Part shown: positions 1 to 10,369 of the stretch, piece after piece
Layout of the letters: every line of letters begins with the position of its first letter
Position numbering within the stretch: position 1 is the stretch's first letter
From: Variovorax sp. ZS18.2.2
GTDB lineage: Bacteria > Pseudomonadota > Gammaproteobacteria > Burkholderiales > Burkholderiaceae_C
DNA length: 64,000 nucleotides
NCBI RefSeq assembly: GCF_024701975.1
Contig: NZ_JANLNM010000001.1
Coordinates: forward strand, 1,922,001-1,986,000
Direction of reading: 5' to 3'
Position numbers and translations under genes: made by a program
Notes under the pieces: model-generated
Database searches by the model: none
Told to the model about the DNA's origin: nothing
Seen by the model: only the letters and a program-made list of their open reading frames with translations

Positions 1-558
1 CAGGTTGTCCGGCGCCTCCAGGAACAGCGCCGTGGCCGCGAGGTTGCCGCTGGTCGACAGGCCCGTGAGCATCCGCTTCTTCGGGTCCGCGCGGTACTTT
101 GATTCGACATACGGGATCAGCTCCTTCGCGAGGAAGGTGTGATAAGCATTGGCGCCCGGAAAGTTGTAGTCCTCCTGCCTGCGCGCGCTGTTCCCGATGC
201 CGATGAGGATGGCCTTCGTCCCGCGCTTGACCAGGATGTTCTTCAGATTCGTGAATCGCGTATCGGGCAGGCCGTTGGTGGCGTCGCCGTCGAGCGCATA
301 GATGGTGGGCACCGCATCGCTGCTGCTGTCGTAGGCGGTGGGGATGAAGATCTCGATCGAATAGCGCACGCCGTTGGCGGTCGATTGGAAGGTGTCCGTC
401 ACCACGCGGCCGCTGGTCGACGGCCCCGGTTGGATGGGAACACCGCCGGTCGGCGGGAGTATCGGCAGACCGCCGCCTCCTCCACCCCCGCCTCCGCATG
501 CGGACACGCCCGCAAGGATCACGCAGTACCCATCGCCGCGAGCGCGCGGCGAAGCCAT
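1..558 (-). CDS. Esterase-like lipoprotein, 3' end outside window, possibly frameshifted
   Basis: The visible 186 codons resemble the next gene upstream (666-1544) along their whole length, so the two are tandem paralogues of the putative esterase family (alpha/beta hydrolase, PF00756-like). A glycine run follows a Cys in a lipobox-like VSAC. The nucleophile segment reads GLSTSG, so the Ser is present but the last Gly of GXSXG is Ser. The frame stays open to the window edge. The start is uncertain. The ATG at 558 gives a poor signal sequence (MASPRARGDGYCVILAGVSAC). The ATG at 569 has a good GAGGAA ribosome site and encodes MRLEWLRRALAAMGTA, then hits TGA; a one-base shift there would join it to VILAGVSAC and give an ideal lipoprotein signal. 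Either the gene is frameshifted, the base call is wrong, or the short start is used. Substrate unknown. Confidence 0.7.
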   Translation of the reverse strand, partial: MASPRARGDGYCVILAGVSACGGGGGGGGGLPILPPTGGVPIQPGPSTSGRVVTDTFQSTANGVRYSIEIFIPTAYDSSSDAVPTIYALDGDATNGLPDTRFTNLKNILVKRGTKAILIGIGNSARRQEDYNFPGANAYHTFLAKELIPYVESKYRADPKKRMLTGLSTSGNLAATALFLEAPDNL

Positions 559-585
559 TCAAGTCTCATGTTTGTTCCTCGTTCC

Positions 586-606
586 CCCGGTGCAAGTCGC
601 ACCGGG
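586..606 (-). promoter_or_regulatory. Leader hairpin before first esterase gene
   Basis: Perfect 8-bp stem CCCGGTGC/GCACCGGG with a 5-nt loop, 17 nt before the ATG at 569. No T-run follows, so a simple terminator is unlikely. A sequence-related hairpin (GGTGC, 5 nt, GCACC) lies before the paralogous gene at 1569-1585, which suggests a shared leader element. Function not known. Confidence 0.5.
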
Positions 607-665
607 AGAGATAGTCGCCGCAGCCCGCGACGGGGTCAACGCCGTCGGGCGGTCGTTTGCGAAAC

Positions 666-1544
666 CTATTTCAGGACCCGTGCCACCGCATCCTCGAACG
701 CCGGAATATCCGTCTGCGTGTGCGAAGTCGAGGAAAAGAGGGTCGAGATCAGCGCCAGGCCCGGGTAGTGACGGTCGCTGAGCTTCTGGTACAGATCGCT
801 CACCGGAACCGCATTGCAGTCGGAGCCGCTGTTGCATCGTGCAAGCAGCAGGGTCACCGGAAACTGCTCGCCGGCCGATGCGTCGAACATCTTCTGCTCG
901 AGGGCGTCCAGGTCGGGTTTCTGGTATCCGAAGGAGCCCTCGAAGGACAGGAAGTACGAAAAGGTCAGCTTGTCCGGCGCTTCCAGCAAGAACGCGATGC
1001 CCGTCATCAAGCCGCCGAGCGACAGGCCAGTGAGCATGCGTTTCTTCGCATCGGCGCGGTACTTCGCTTCGATGAATGGCACCAGCTCGAGCGTCAGGAA
1101 GTCGTGGTACGCGTTGACGCCGGGCAGCACGTAGTCGGTGCCACGCCGATCAGTTCCGCCGATGCCGACAAGGATCGCCTTCGCACCTCGCTTCTCCAGG
1201 ATGGCCTTGAAGTTCTCGAAACGGTTGCCGGGCGGATTGAAGTTCGCGTCGCCGTCCGTTGCGTAGATGACGGGGTACGCCGCTGTGTCGGCGTCGTACG
1301 AGGCCGGAATGAAGACGTTGAGCGAATAGGTCGCACCGGTCTTTGCGGACTTGATGCTGTCGGACGCCACGCGCCCCGTCGCCGAGGGTGGCGGATTGGC
1401 CGACGGGCCCACGGGCAGTATCGGCAAGGCCGCCCCGCCGCCGCCTCCGCCTCCACCACCGCCTCTCCCGCAGGCGGACAACGCGACCAGCAACGCACAA
1501 CCGCACACGCACGCCAGCGCGCGCAAGACTCCTCCAGCCCTCAT
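666..1544 (-). CDS. Esterase-like lipoprotein (putative esterase family)
   Basis: This 292-residue protein has a lipoprotein signal (hydrophobic segment ending LVALSAC) followed by a long glycine run and a proline-rich spacer. The body resembles putative esterases of the enterochelin-esterase/S-formylglutathione-hydrolase type: VIYATDGDANF near the oxyanion strand, then the nucleophile elbow GLSLGG, and a late His in TSHTQTD as the likely catalytic base. I chose ATG 1544 because AGAGGA lies 7 nt upstream and the signal peptide then starts correctly; an ATG 13 codons earlier (1583) would spoil it. The protein is probably anchored to the outer membrane and faces the periplasm or outside. The next gene downstream is a paralogue 107 bp away, so the pair arose by duplication. 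Substrate cannot be told from sequence. Confidence 0.8.
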   Translation of the reverse strand: MRAGGVLRALACVCGCALLVALSACGRGGGGGGGGGGAALPILPVGPSANPPPSATGRVASDSIKSAKTGATYSLNVFIPASYDADTAAYPVIYATDGDANFNPPGNRFENFKAILEKRGAKAILVGIGGTDRRGTDYVLPGVNAYHDFLTLELVPFIEAKYRADAKKRMLTGLSLGGLMTGIAFLLEAPDKLTFSYFLSFEGSFGYQKPDLDALEQKMFDASAGEQFPVTLLLARCNSGSDCNAVPVSDLYQKLSDRHYPGLALISTLFSSTSHTQTDIPAFEDAVARVLK

Positions 1545-1568
1545 AGCGAATCCTCTTTGTTTTTTGAA

Positions 1569-1585
1569 CGGTGCAATGCGCACCG
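1569..1585 (-). promoter_or_regulatory. Leader hairpin before second esterase gene
   Basis: 6-bp stem CGGTGC/GCACCG with a 5-nt loop, 25 nt before ATG 1544 on the minus strand. It matches in stem core and loop length the hairpin before the neighbouring paralogue. Confidence 0.45.
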
Positions 1586-1890
1586 CGGCGGATCGTCGCT
1601 GGCGATCCGGTCAGGAGTCAATGACGCAACCGGCCGCGCGCCGCTGCGCGCGATCGCGTCGCGCCACGAGAAGCCGCCACCTCGGGGAAACACCTAGAAG
1701 CCGCACCCGCGGAGAGCTTTGGTGCGTGCCCCCAGAGGGGAAACCGCGCATCCACCGCTTTTCCAAACCCCTTCGCCGCTGGCCCGTTAATTGCGAACTC
1801 GGTCAAAAATGACAGAAAATTTTCCGTCCTGACTTATATTTGTAAACCAGTTTTCAAAAACCGCACACTTTCGGGCTCCTCCGCACCTTC
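1586..1890. promoter_or_regulatory. Divergent intergenic region with AT-rich promoter segment and palindrome
   Basis: About 300 bases between the esterase gene and the RpiR-type regulator. Most is GC-rich without recognisable genes; the short reading frames there have no ribosome sites. The last 90 bases are markedly AT-rich. They hold a perfect 10-bp palindrome GAAAATTTTC at 1815-1824 and a TATATT-like -10 near 1836. The palindrome is a candidate operator for the adjacent SIS-domain regulator; this is inference. Confidence 0.45.
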
Positions 1891-2868
1891 ATGAGCACCC
1901 CTGTCGACACCCCAGGCACCACCGTGGCCCAGCGCATTGCGCAGGCCTTGCCGCGGCTGACGCGTTCGCACCGGCAGGTGGCCGACTACGTGCTCGAACA
2001 CCCGCTGCAAGTGGCCACGCTGCCCATCGACGAGCTCGCAACCGCCGCGGGCGTCTCCGTCGCCACGGCCAACCGGTTTGCCCGCGCGCTGGACTTCGAC
2101 GGCTACGCCACCTTCCGCGCCGAACTCGTGCGCGGCTTCGAGTCGCTGGTGGCGCCGGTGGAACGGCTGCGCGGCAACCTCGAGCACCCGAGCACGGTGG
2201 CCGAGGTGTTCGCGACCGCGCTCGACGAGAGCCGCCGCAACATCGAAGCCACGCGCCAGACGCTGGACTACGCCGCCTGCGAAGCCGCGGTGGAGCGCAT
2301 CGGCAAGGCGCGTTCGATCTACATCGCGGGCTTCGGCGCGAGCGGCTGGCTCGCGGGCCTGCTGCAGCACGGGCTGGACAGCAGCTGCCGCGATGTGCGC
2401 CTGCTGCCGGGCGTGAGCGGCGTCACGCATGCGGCCCGCGCGCTGACGCACGCGGGTCCGAAGGACGTGTTCATCGGCCTCACCTTTCCGCGCTACCTGA
2501 CCGACACCGTGATGCTCACGCAGATCGCACGCGAACAAGGCTGCGGCGTGATCGCACTCACCGACCGGCCGACCTCGCCGATAGCGCCGCTGGCCGATGT
2601 GGCGCTCTATTGCCAGACCGAAACCAACTACCGCCCGAACTGCGAGACCAGCGTGCTCGCGCTGGTCGAGGCGCTGACCAGCGCCGTGGCGCTGCAGGTG
2701 CCCGATGCGGTGCAGTCGGCCCGCCGCACGCTGCAGGTGCTGCGGCCCTGGCTGCACGGCGCGAACGGGCTGCCGCGCATCGACGGCATCGCCGCGCGCA
2801 CCGCCGGCACATCCGACGCCGCCGCCCTGAACGGCACGGCCAAGAAAAAGAAGAAAGCTTCCCGATGA
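1891..2868 (+). CDS. MurR/RpiR family transcriptional regulator
   Basis: 325 residues. The N-terminal 80 residues are an RpiR-type helix-turn-helix (TRSHRQVADYVLEHP, then LATAAGVSVATANRFARALDFDGY). Residues about 120-260 form a SIS sugar-phosphate-binding domain (ARSIYIAGFGASGWLAGLL; GVIALTDRPTSPIAPLADVALY). The family usually senses phosphosugars, as MurR does MurNAc-6-phosphate. The tail is lysine-rich (KKKKKASR). The gene overlaps the next (isoaspartyl peptidase) as ATGA, so it heads the peptide-import operon and probably controls it. The effector is unknown; given the D-peptidases downstream, a cell-wall-derived ligand is one possibility, which is inference. Confidence 0.9.
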   Translation: MSTPVDTPGTTVAQRIAQALPRLTRSHRQVADYVLEHPLQVATLPIDELATAAGVSVATANRFARALDFDGYATFRAELVRGFESLVAPVERLRGNLEHPSTVAEVFATALDESRRNIEATRQTLDYAACEAAVERIGKARSIYIAGFGASGWLAGLLQHGLDSSCRDVRLLPGVSGVTHAARALTHAGPKDVFIGLTFPRYLTDTVMLTQIAREQGCGVIALTDRPTSPIAPLADVALYCQTETNYRPNCETSVLALVEALTSAVALQVPDAVQSARRTLQVLRPWLHGANGLPRIDGIAARTAGTSDAAALNGTAKKKKKASR

Positions 2869-3821
2869 AGAACACCACGCCCGTCATCGCCATCCACGGC
2901 GGTGCCGGCACCATCAGCGCCGCCACGACCAGCACCGCGCAGGCGCAGGCGTACCACGACGCGCTGCAGAACATCGTGCGGGCCGCGCAAGCCGCGCTCC
3001 TCAAGGGCGCCTCCGCGCTCGACGCCACCTGCCTCGCGGTCGAACTGCTCGAAGAGTGCCCGCTCTTCAACGCCGGCTACGGCGCGGTCTTCACGCATGA
3101 CGAAACCCACGAGCTCGACGCCGCCGTGATGGACGGCGCCACGCTCGCTGCCGGCGCCATCGCCGGCGTCTGGCACGTCCGCCGCCCGGTGCGCGCCGCG
3201 CGCGCGGTGCTCGAAGACGGCGCCCACGTGCTTCTCGCCGGCACCGGCGCCGAAGCCTTCGCGCGCGATCACGGGCTCGAAATGGTCGAGCCCTTTTTCT
3301 TCTCGACCGAGGCACGCCGCCAGCAGCTCTACCGGGTGCGCGACACCGGCCGCGTGGTCACCGACCACGAAGGCGCCGCCATGACGCCGCCGCTCGATGA
3401 AGACAAGAAGTTCGGTACCGTCGGCGCGGTCGCGCTCGACATGCACGGCCACCTCGCCGCCGCCACCTCGACGGGCGGCATGACCAACAAGCGCGTCGGC
3501 CGCATCGGCGATTCGCCGTTGATCGGCTCCGGCACCTATGCCGACGACCGCACGGCCGCCATCTCCTGCACCGGCAGCGGCGAAATGTTCATCCGCGTCG
3601 CGGCCGCCCACGACATCTGCGCGCGCATGGCCTACGGCGGCGCGACGCTGGCAGCCGCCACGCACGCCGTGGTGCGCCAATCGCTGCCCGCCATCGGCGG
3701 CACCGGCGGGCTGATCGCCGTCGACCGCCACGGCAACCTGAGCCTCGCCTTCAACACCGAAGGCATGTACCGCGGCCACGCGCGCGGCGACGAAGCCCCC
3801 GTCACCGCCATCTTTGCCTGA
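2865..3821 (+). CDS. iaaA: Isoaspartyl peptidase / type III L-asparaginase
   Basis: 318 residues, an Ntn-hydrolase that self-cleaves before a catalytic threonine. The signature [12 protein letters not shown] is present with the nucleophile at Thr185. The usual N-terminal IHGGAGT and the substrate-binding [10 protein letters not shown] and TGSGEMFIR motifs are intact. It removes isoaspartyl residues from beta-aspartyl dipeptides and hydrolyses asparagine, probably in the cytoplasm. In E. coli iaaA precedes gsiABCD in the same order, which strongly supports the identification. Start chosen at ATG 2865, which overlaps the regulator stop as ATGA; an upstream in-frame ATG at 2610 lies inside the regulator and is a shadow. 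Confidence 0.93.
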   Translation: MKNTTPVIAIHGGAGTISAATTSTAQAQAYHDALQNIVRAAQAALLKGASALDATCLAVELLEECPLFNAGYGAVFTHDETHELDAAVMDGATLAAGAIAGVWHVRRPVRAARAVLEDGAHVLLAGTGAEAFARDHGLEMVEPFFFSTEARRQQLYRVRDTGRVVTDHEGAAMTPPLDEDKKFGTVGAVALDMHGHLAAATSTGGMTNKRVGRIGDSPLIGSGTYADDRTAAISCTGSGEMFIRVAAAHDICARMAYGGATLAAATHAVVRQSLPAIGGTGGLIAVDRHGNLSLAFNTEGMYRGHARGDEAPVTAIFA

Positions 3822-3852
3822 CGCACACGCCCCCTCTTTCTTTCGCACCGCC

Positions 3853-5730
<1,878 letters not shown>

Positions 5731-5805
5731 CCTTCTGATTTCGAAACCGTTTTCTACCCGCAGGCCCTCCTGCTTTTTTATCCACGAACCGACTGGAGTT
5801 CTTCC

Positions 5806-7359
5806 ATGAAGCAATCTTCTTCTTCCCTGCGATGGGCATCCGCACTGCTGGGCCTGGCGGCACTGGCTGCATCGGGCACGGCGCTCGCGTCCAAAGACGT
5901 GGTGCTGTCAATCGGCTACCAGCCGGAAACGCTGGACCCGTACAACACCAACACCACCATCACCACCGCAGTGACCAAGACCTTCTATGAAGGCCTGTTC
6001 CAGTTCGACAAGGACCTGAAGGTGCAGAACGTGCTCGCCGAGAGCTACGACGTCTCCAAGGACGGCCTGGTCTACACCATCAAGCTGCGCAGCGGCGTCA
6101 AGTTCCACGACGGCACCGACTTCAACGCCGAAGCCGTGAAGGTCACGCTCGACCGCGTGCTGAACCAGGACAACAAGCTCCTGCGCTACAACCAGTTCAA
6201 CCGCGTGGGCAAGGTCGAGGCGCTGAACCCGACGACCGTGCGCATCACGCTGAAGGAGCCCTTCGGCCCCTTCATCAACTCGCTGGCCCACGCATCGGCC
6301 GCGATGATTTCGCCCGCCGCGCTGAAGAAGTGGGGCAACAAGGACATCGCCTTCCACCCCGTGGGCACCGGCCCGTTCGAATTCGTCGAATGGAAGCAGA
6401 CCGACGCGGTCAAGGCCAAGAAGTTCGACGGCTACTGGAAGAAGGGCTACCCGAAGATCGACAACCTGCAATGGAAGCCGGTGCTCGAGAACAACACGCG
6501 CGCCGCGATGCTGCAGACCGGCGAAGCCGACTTCGCATTCCCCATTCCCTACGAGCAGGCCGAGCTGCTGAAGAAGAGCGACAAGCTCGAAGTGGTGGCC
6601 TCGCCATCGATCATCACGCGCTTCCTGGCATTCAACATGCTCGTGAAGCCGTACGACAACCCGAAGGTGCGCGAAGCCATCGGCTACGCGATCAACAAGG
6701 AAGCGCTGTCCAAAGTCGCCTTCGGCGGCTATGCCTTCCCCGCACAGGGCGTGATGCCCCAGGGTGTGAAGTTCGCCGAGAAGATGGCGCCGATTCCGTA
6801 CGACGTGAAGAAGGCCAAGGAACTGCTGGCCGAAGCGGGCTACCCGAACGGTTTCGAGTCGGTGCTCTGGAGCGCCTACAACAACACGACCAGTCAGAAG
6901 ACGATCCAGTTCGTGCAGCAGCAGCTCGCACAGGTGGGCATCAAGCTGCAGGTGCAGGCGCTCGAAGTGGGCCAGCGCACCGAGCTGGTCGATGCATGGC
7001 CCGATCCGAAGACCGCCAAGGTGCGCATGTACTACACGGGCTGGTCGTCGTCGACCGGTGAAGCCGACTGGGGCCTGCGTCCGCTGTTCGCTTCCGAATC
7101 GTGGGCACCGAAGTTGAACAACATGTCGTTCTACAAGAGCGACGTGGTGGACGCCGCGATCGCCAAGGCGCTGATCACGGTGGACGACAAGGAAAAGGCC
7201 GCGCTCTACAAGACCGCGCAGGACGAGATCCGCAAGGACCTGCCGCGCGTGCCGCTGGTGACCGAGCAGAACCTGTCGGCGCATGCCAAGCGCCTGTCGG
7301 GTGTTTTCGTGATGCCCGACGCGAACATCAACATCGACGCCATCGCCGTCTCGAACTGA
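5806..7359 (+). CDS. gsiB: Periplasmic substrate-binding protein GsiB (family 5)
   Basis: 517 residues. A Sec signal peptide is visible (KQSSSSLRWASALLGLAALAASGTALAS). The mature part is a family 5 extracellular solute-binding protein: IGYQPETLDPYNTN at the start, then ESYDVSKDGLVYTIKLRSGVK and FHDGTDFNAEAVK, typical of peptide- and glutathione-binding proteins. It delivers ligand to GsiCD from the periplasm. GGAG lies 9 nt before the ATG. Whether the ligand here is glutathione or another peptide cannot be told; the neighbouring peptidases suggest peptides. A strong hairpin separates this gene from gsiC. Confidence 0.92.
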   Translation: MKQSSSSLRWASALLGLAALAASGTALASKDVVLSIGYQPETLDPYNTNTTITTAVTKTFYEGLFQFDKDLKVQNVLAESYDVSKDGLVYTIKLRSGVKFHDGTDFNAEAVKVTLDRVLNQDNKLLRYNQFNRVGKVEALNPTTVRITLKEPFGPFINSLAHASAAMISPAALKKWGNKDIAFHPVGTGPFEFVEWKQTDAVKAKKFDGYWKKGYPKIDNLQWKPVLENNTRAAMLQTGEADFAFPIPYEQAELLKKSDKLEVVASPSIITRFLAFNMLVKPYDNPKVREAIGYAINKEALSKVAFGGYAFPAQGVMPQGVKFAEKMAPIPYDVKKAKELLAEAGYPNGFESVLWSAYNNTTSQKTIQFVQQQLAQVGIKLQVQALEVGQRTELVDAWPDPKTAKVRMYYTGWSSSTGEADWGLRPLFASESWAPKLNNMSFYKSDVVDAAIAKALITVDDKEKAALYKTAQDEIRKDLPRVPLVTEQNLSAHAKRLSGVFVMPDANINIDAIAVSN

Positions 7360-7372
7360 TTGAGCGCGCACC

Positions 7373-7397
7373 GGGCGATGGCACCGCGCCATCGCCC
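7373..7397 (+). promoter_or_regulatory. Intergenic hairpin between gsiB and gsiC
   Basis: Perfect 10-bp GC-rich stem GGGCGATGGC/GCCATCGCCC with a 5-nt loop, 14 bases after the gsiB stop and 20 bases before gsiC. No T-run follows. In binding-protein operons such hairpins commonly protect the upstream mRNA or attenuate transcription so that the binding protein is made in excess; that role is inferred here. Confidence 0.65.
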
Positions 7398-7417
7398 GTT
7401 CGCGGCAACCGCACCCC

Positions 7418-8338
7418 ATGCTGAATTACTTTCTCAAACGCCTGTTGGGCCTGATCCCGACGCTGCTCATCGTGGCCGTGCTGGTGTTCCTGTTCGTCCA
7501 CATGCTGCCCGGCGACCCGGCGCGCCTGGCCGCCGGCCAGGAGGCCGACGAGCAGACCGTGGCCATGGTCCGCGCCGAACTCGGCCTCGACAAGCCGCTG
7601 CCGCAGCAGTTCGTGAGCTTCTTCACCCACATGCTGCAAGGCGACTTCGGCACCTCGATCCGCACGCGGCGGCCGGTGTCGGTGGAGATCGGCGAGCGCT
7701 TCTTCCCGACGGTGATGCTGACCATCATCAGCATGGTGTGGGCGGTGATCTTCGGCATGGGCATCGGCATCGTCTCTGCCGTGTACCGCAACAAGTGGCC
7801 AGACCGGCTGGGCATGACGCTCGCCGTGTCGGGCATTTCATTTCCCGCATTTGCCCTGGGCATGCTGCTGATGCAGATCTTCTCGGTTCAGCTCGGTTGG
7901 CTCCCCACGGTGGGCGCCGCGACCTGGAAGCACTACATCCTGCCCTCGATCACGCTCGGTGCCGCCGTGGCGGCCGTGATGGCGCGCTTCACGCGCGCCT
8001 CGTTCGTCGAGGTGATCCAGGAAGATTTTGTTCGCACCGCGCGCGCCAAGGGCGTGCGCGAATCCGGCGTGGTGTTCAAGCACACGCTGCGCAATGCGCT
8101 GATTCCCGTGGTCACCATGATGGGCCTGCAGTTCGGCTTCCTGCTGGGCGGCTCCATCCTTGTGGAGGCGGTGTTCAACTGGCCCGGCCTCGGCCGTCTG
8201 CTGGTCGATGCCGTGCAGATGCGCGACTACCCCGTCATCCAGACGCTGGTGCTGCTGTTCTCACTCGAGTTCATTTTGATCAACCTCGTGGTGGATGTGC
8301 TGTACGGCTACATCAACCCGACCATCCGCTACAAGTGA
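7418..8338 (+). CDS. gsiC: ABC importer inner-membrane permease GsiC
   Basis: 306 residues, BPD-type permease of the oligopeptide/glutathione family. The N-terminal segment [20 protein letters not shown] is the usual first helix, followed by MLPGDPARL. About six membrane segments are visible. The EAA loop that docks on the ATPase reads [12 protein letters not shown], and the C-terminal [19 protein letters not shown] and YINPTIRYK are typical. It forms the channel with GsiD. Downstream gsiD begins 10 bases after the stop, so translation is probably coupled. Confidence 0.93.
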   Translation: MLNYFLKRLLGLIPTLLIVAVLVFLFVHMLPGDPARLAAGQEADEQTVAMVRAELGLDKPLPQQFVSFFTHMLQGDFGTSIRTRRPVSVEIGERFFPTVMLTIISMVWAVIFGMGIGIVSAVYRNKWPDRLGMTLAVSGISFPAFALGMLLMQIFSVQLGWLPTVGAATWKHYILPSITLGAAVAAVMARFTRASFVEVIQEDFVRTARAKGVRESGVVFKHTLRNALIPVVTMMGLQFGFLLGGSILVEAVFNWPGLGRLLVDAVQMRDYPVIQTLVLLFSLEFILINLVVDVLYGYINPTIRYK

Positions 8339-8348
8339 GCAAGCAGCC

Positions 8349-9275
8349 ATGACGCAAGCTTCCGGCGTGCCTGCCGAAACCCTCATTCCAACGACGCCGG
8401 TCGCGGCCGTCCAGATCGCGGGCAAGGTCCGCACGCCCTGGGGCGAATGCTGGCGCCGCTTCAAGAAGCAGCCCGTGGGCATCGTGGCCGCGATCTTCGT
8501 GCTGCTGCTGGTGTTCGTCGCGGTGTTCGCTCCGTGGATCGTGCCCTTCGACCCCGAGAACTTCTTCGACTACGACATGCTGAACAGCGGCCCCTCGGCC
8601 ACGCACTGGTTCGGCGTCGATCCGCTGGGCCGCGACATCTTCAGCCGCATCCTCGCGGGTGCGCGCATTTCGCTGATGGCGGGCTTTCTCTCGGTGCTGG
8701 TGGGCGGCTTCATCGGCACGGCCTTCGGACTGCTGGCGGGCTACTACGAAGGCTGGTGGGACCGCATCGTGATGCGCATCTCGGACGTGCTGTTCGCCTT
8801 TCCCGGCATCCTGCTCGCGCTGGGCGTGGTCGCCATTCTGGGCAGCAGCATGACCAACGTGGTGGTGGCGGTGTCTGTGTTCAGCGTGCCGGCCTTCGCG
8901 CGGCTCGTGCGCGGCAACACGCTGGTGTTGAAGCAGCAGACCTACATCGAGGCCGAGCGCAGCATCGGCGCATCGGACTGGACCATCATCGTGCGGCACA
9001 TCCTGCCGGGCACCATCTCTTCCATCGTCGTGTACTTCTCGATGCGCGTGGGCACCTCGATCATCACGGCCGCCAGCCTTTCGTTCCTCGGCATGGGCGC
9101 GCAGCCGCCGACGCCCGAGTGGGGCGCGATGCTCAGCGAAGCGCGCGCCGACATGGTGACCTCGCCGCATGTGGCGCTGTTCCCGAGCCTGGCCATCTTC
9201 TTCACCGTGCTCGCCTTCAACCTCCTGGGTGACGCGCTGCGCGACGCGCTCGATCCGAAGATCGACCGCGAGTAA
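8349..9275 (+). CDS. gsiD: ABC importer inner-membrane permease GsiD
   Basis: 308 residues. The N-terminal cytoplasmic stretch is followed by a first membrane segment ([23 protein letters not shown]), the [21 protein letters not shown] motif of OppC/DppC-type permeases, and an EAA loop ([23 protein letters not shown]). The C-terminus [12 protein letters not shown] is standard for the family. I set the start at ATG 8349 because it follows gsiC by 10 bases; an upstream ATG at 8295 would overlap gsiC. With GsiC it forms the membrane pore of the importer. Confidence 0.93.
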   Translation: MTQASGVPAETLIPTTPVAAVQIAGKVRTPWGECWRRFKKQPVGIVAAIFVLLLVFVAVFAPWIVPFDPENFFDYDMLNSGPSATHWFGVDPLGRDIFSRILAGARISLMAGFLSVLVGGFIGTAFGLLAGYYEGWWDRIVMRISDVLFAFPGILLALGVVAILGSSMTNVVVAVSVFSVPAFARLVRGNTLVLKQQTYIEAERSIGASDWTIIVRHILPGTISSIVVYFSMRVGTSIITAASLSFLGMGAQPPTPEWGAMLSEARADMVTSPHVALFPSLAIFFTVLAFNLLGDALRDALDPKIDRE

Positions 9276-9289
9276 CTTCTCCTTTCTTC

Positions 9290-10369
9290 ATGGCCTCGAC
9301 GAACACCCTGCCTTACATCGGCACCCTGCTCCAGGGCCCGCGCAACGCCATCACCGACGTCGAAGGCGTCACGGTCGGCCACCAGACGCTGGACGACGGC
9401 GCGGTGCAGACGGGCGTGACGGTGATCCGCCCGCACGCGGGCGATCCGTTTCGCGACAAGGTGCCGGCGGCAGCCGTGGTGCTCAACGGTTTCGGCAAGA
9501 GTGTGGGGCTGGTGCAGCTGGCAGAACTCGGCGTGCTGGAGACGCCGATCGCACTGACCAACACCTTCTCGGTCGGCACGGTGGCGACGGCGCAGATCCG
9601 GCATTGCATCGCGGCGAATCCCGAGAGCGGCCGGTCGCTGCCGACGGTGAACCCGCTGGTCTTCGAGTGCAACGACGGTTTTCTGAACGACATCCAGCGG
9701 CTGGCGATCACCGAGGCCGACTACCTGCAGGCGCTCGACGCCGCCGGCCCCGACTTCGCGCAAGGCTCGGTCGGCGCGGGGCGCGGCATGTCGAGCTTCC
9801 AGCTCAAGGGCGGCATCGGCAGCGCCTCGCGGCGCGTGTCGTCGCCTTGCGGTGAAGTGCATACGGTGGGCGCGCTGGTGCTCGCGAACTACGGGCGCCA
9901 GCCGCAACTGGTGCTGGCCGGCCACGCGGTCGGCGAGCGACTGGCCGCGCAGCAAAGCAAGGCGGAGAGCAAGGAGCCCGAGAAGGGCTCGATCATCATC
10001 GTGGTCGCGACCGATGCGCCGCTCGATGCGCGCCAGCTGCGCCGTGTGGCGCTGCGTGCAGGCGCGGGCCTTGCGCGCACCGGCTCGGTCTTCGGCCATG
10101 GCAGCGGCGACATCGTGCTGGCGTTCTCGACCGCCTACACCGTGCCCGACCGCGTCGACCGCCCGATGCCGACGATCGCGATGGTGCACGACGGGCTGCT
10201 CGACGGCCTCTTCCAGGCCGCGGCCGACAGCACCGAGCAGGCGATTCTTCATGCGCTCTGGCGCGCCGCGGCCGTGACGGGCCGCGATGGCAATCACCGG
10301 GCGGCGCTGTCCGAGGTGTTGCCGCCCTCTTCCCTTTTCTCTTCCGCAGAAGTGCACGCCCTCCCATGA
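9290..10369 (+). CDS. P1 family peptidase (DmpA-type L-aminopeptidase/D-Ala-esterase)
   Basis: 359 residues of the DmpA/beta-peptidyl aminopeptidase family, which self-cleaves before a catalytic serine into two chains. The cleavage site here is EKGSIIIVVATDAPL, between Gly233 and Ser234. The conserved segments NAITDVEGVTVGH, NTFSVGTVAT, SVGAGRGMSSF and GALVLANYG (Asn200) are all present. Family members hydrolyse L-aminoacyl peptides, D-alanine amides or beta-amino-acid peptides. No signal peptide is seen, so it acts in the cytoplasm on imported peptides. It follows gsiD by 14 bases and overlaps the next gene as ATGA. Exact substrate unknown. Confidence 0.9.
   Translation: MASTNTLPYIGTLLQGPRNAITDVEGVTVGHQTLDDGAVQTGVTVIRPHAGDPFRDKVPAAAVVLNGFGKSVGLVQLAELGVLETPIALTNTFSVGTVATAQIRHCIAANPESGRSLPTVNPLVFECNDGFLNDIQRLAITEADYLQALDAAGPDFAQGSVGAGRGMSSFQLKGGIGSASRRVSSPCGEVHTVGALVLANYGRQPQLVLAGHAVGERLAAQQSKAESKEPEKGSIIIVVATDAPLDARQLRRVALRAGAGLARTGSVFGHGSGDIVLAFSTAYTVPDRVDRPMPTIAMVHDGLLDGLFQAAADSTEQAILHALWRAAAVTGRDGNHRAALSEVLPPSSLFSSAEVHALP

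Noticed and set aside
1618..1806. 62-codon minus-strand frame between esterase and regulator
   Set aside because: No ribosome site, no homology, and it lies in a divergent promoter region.
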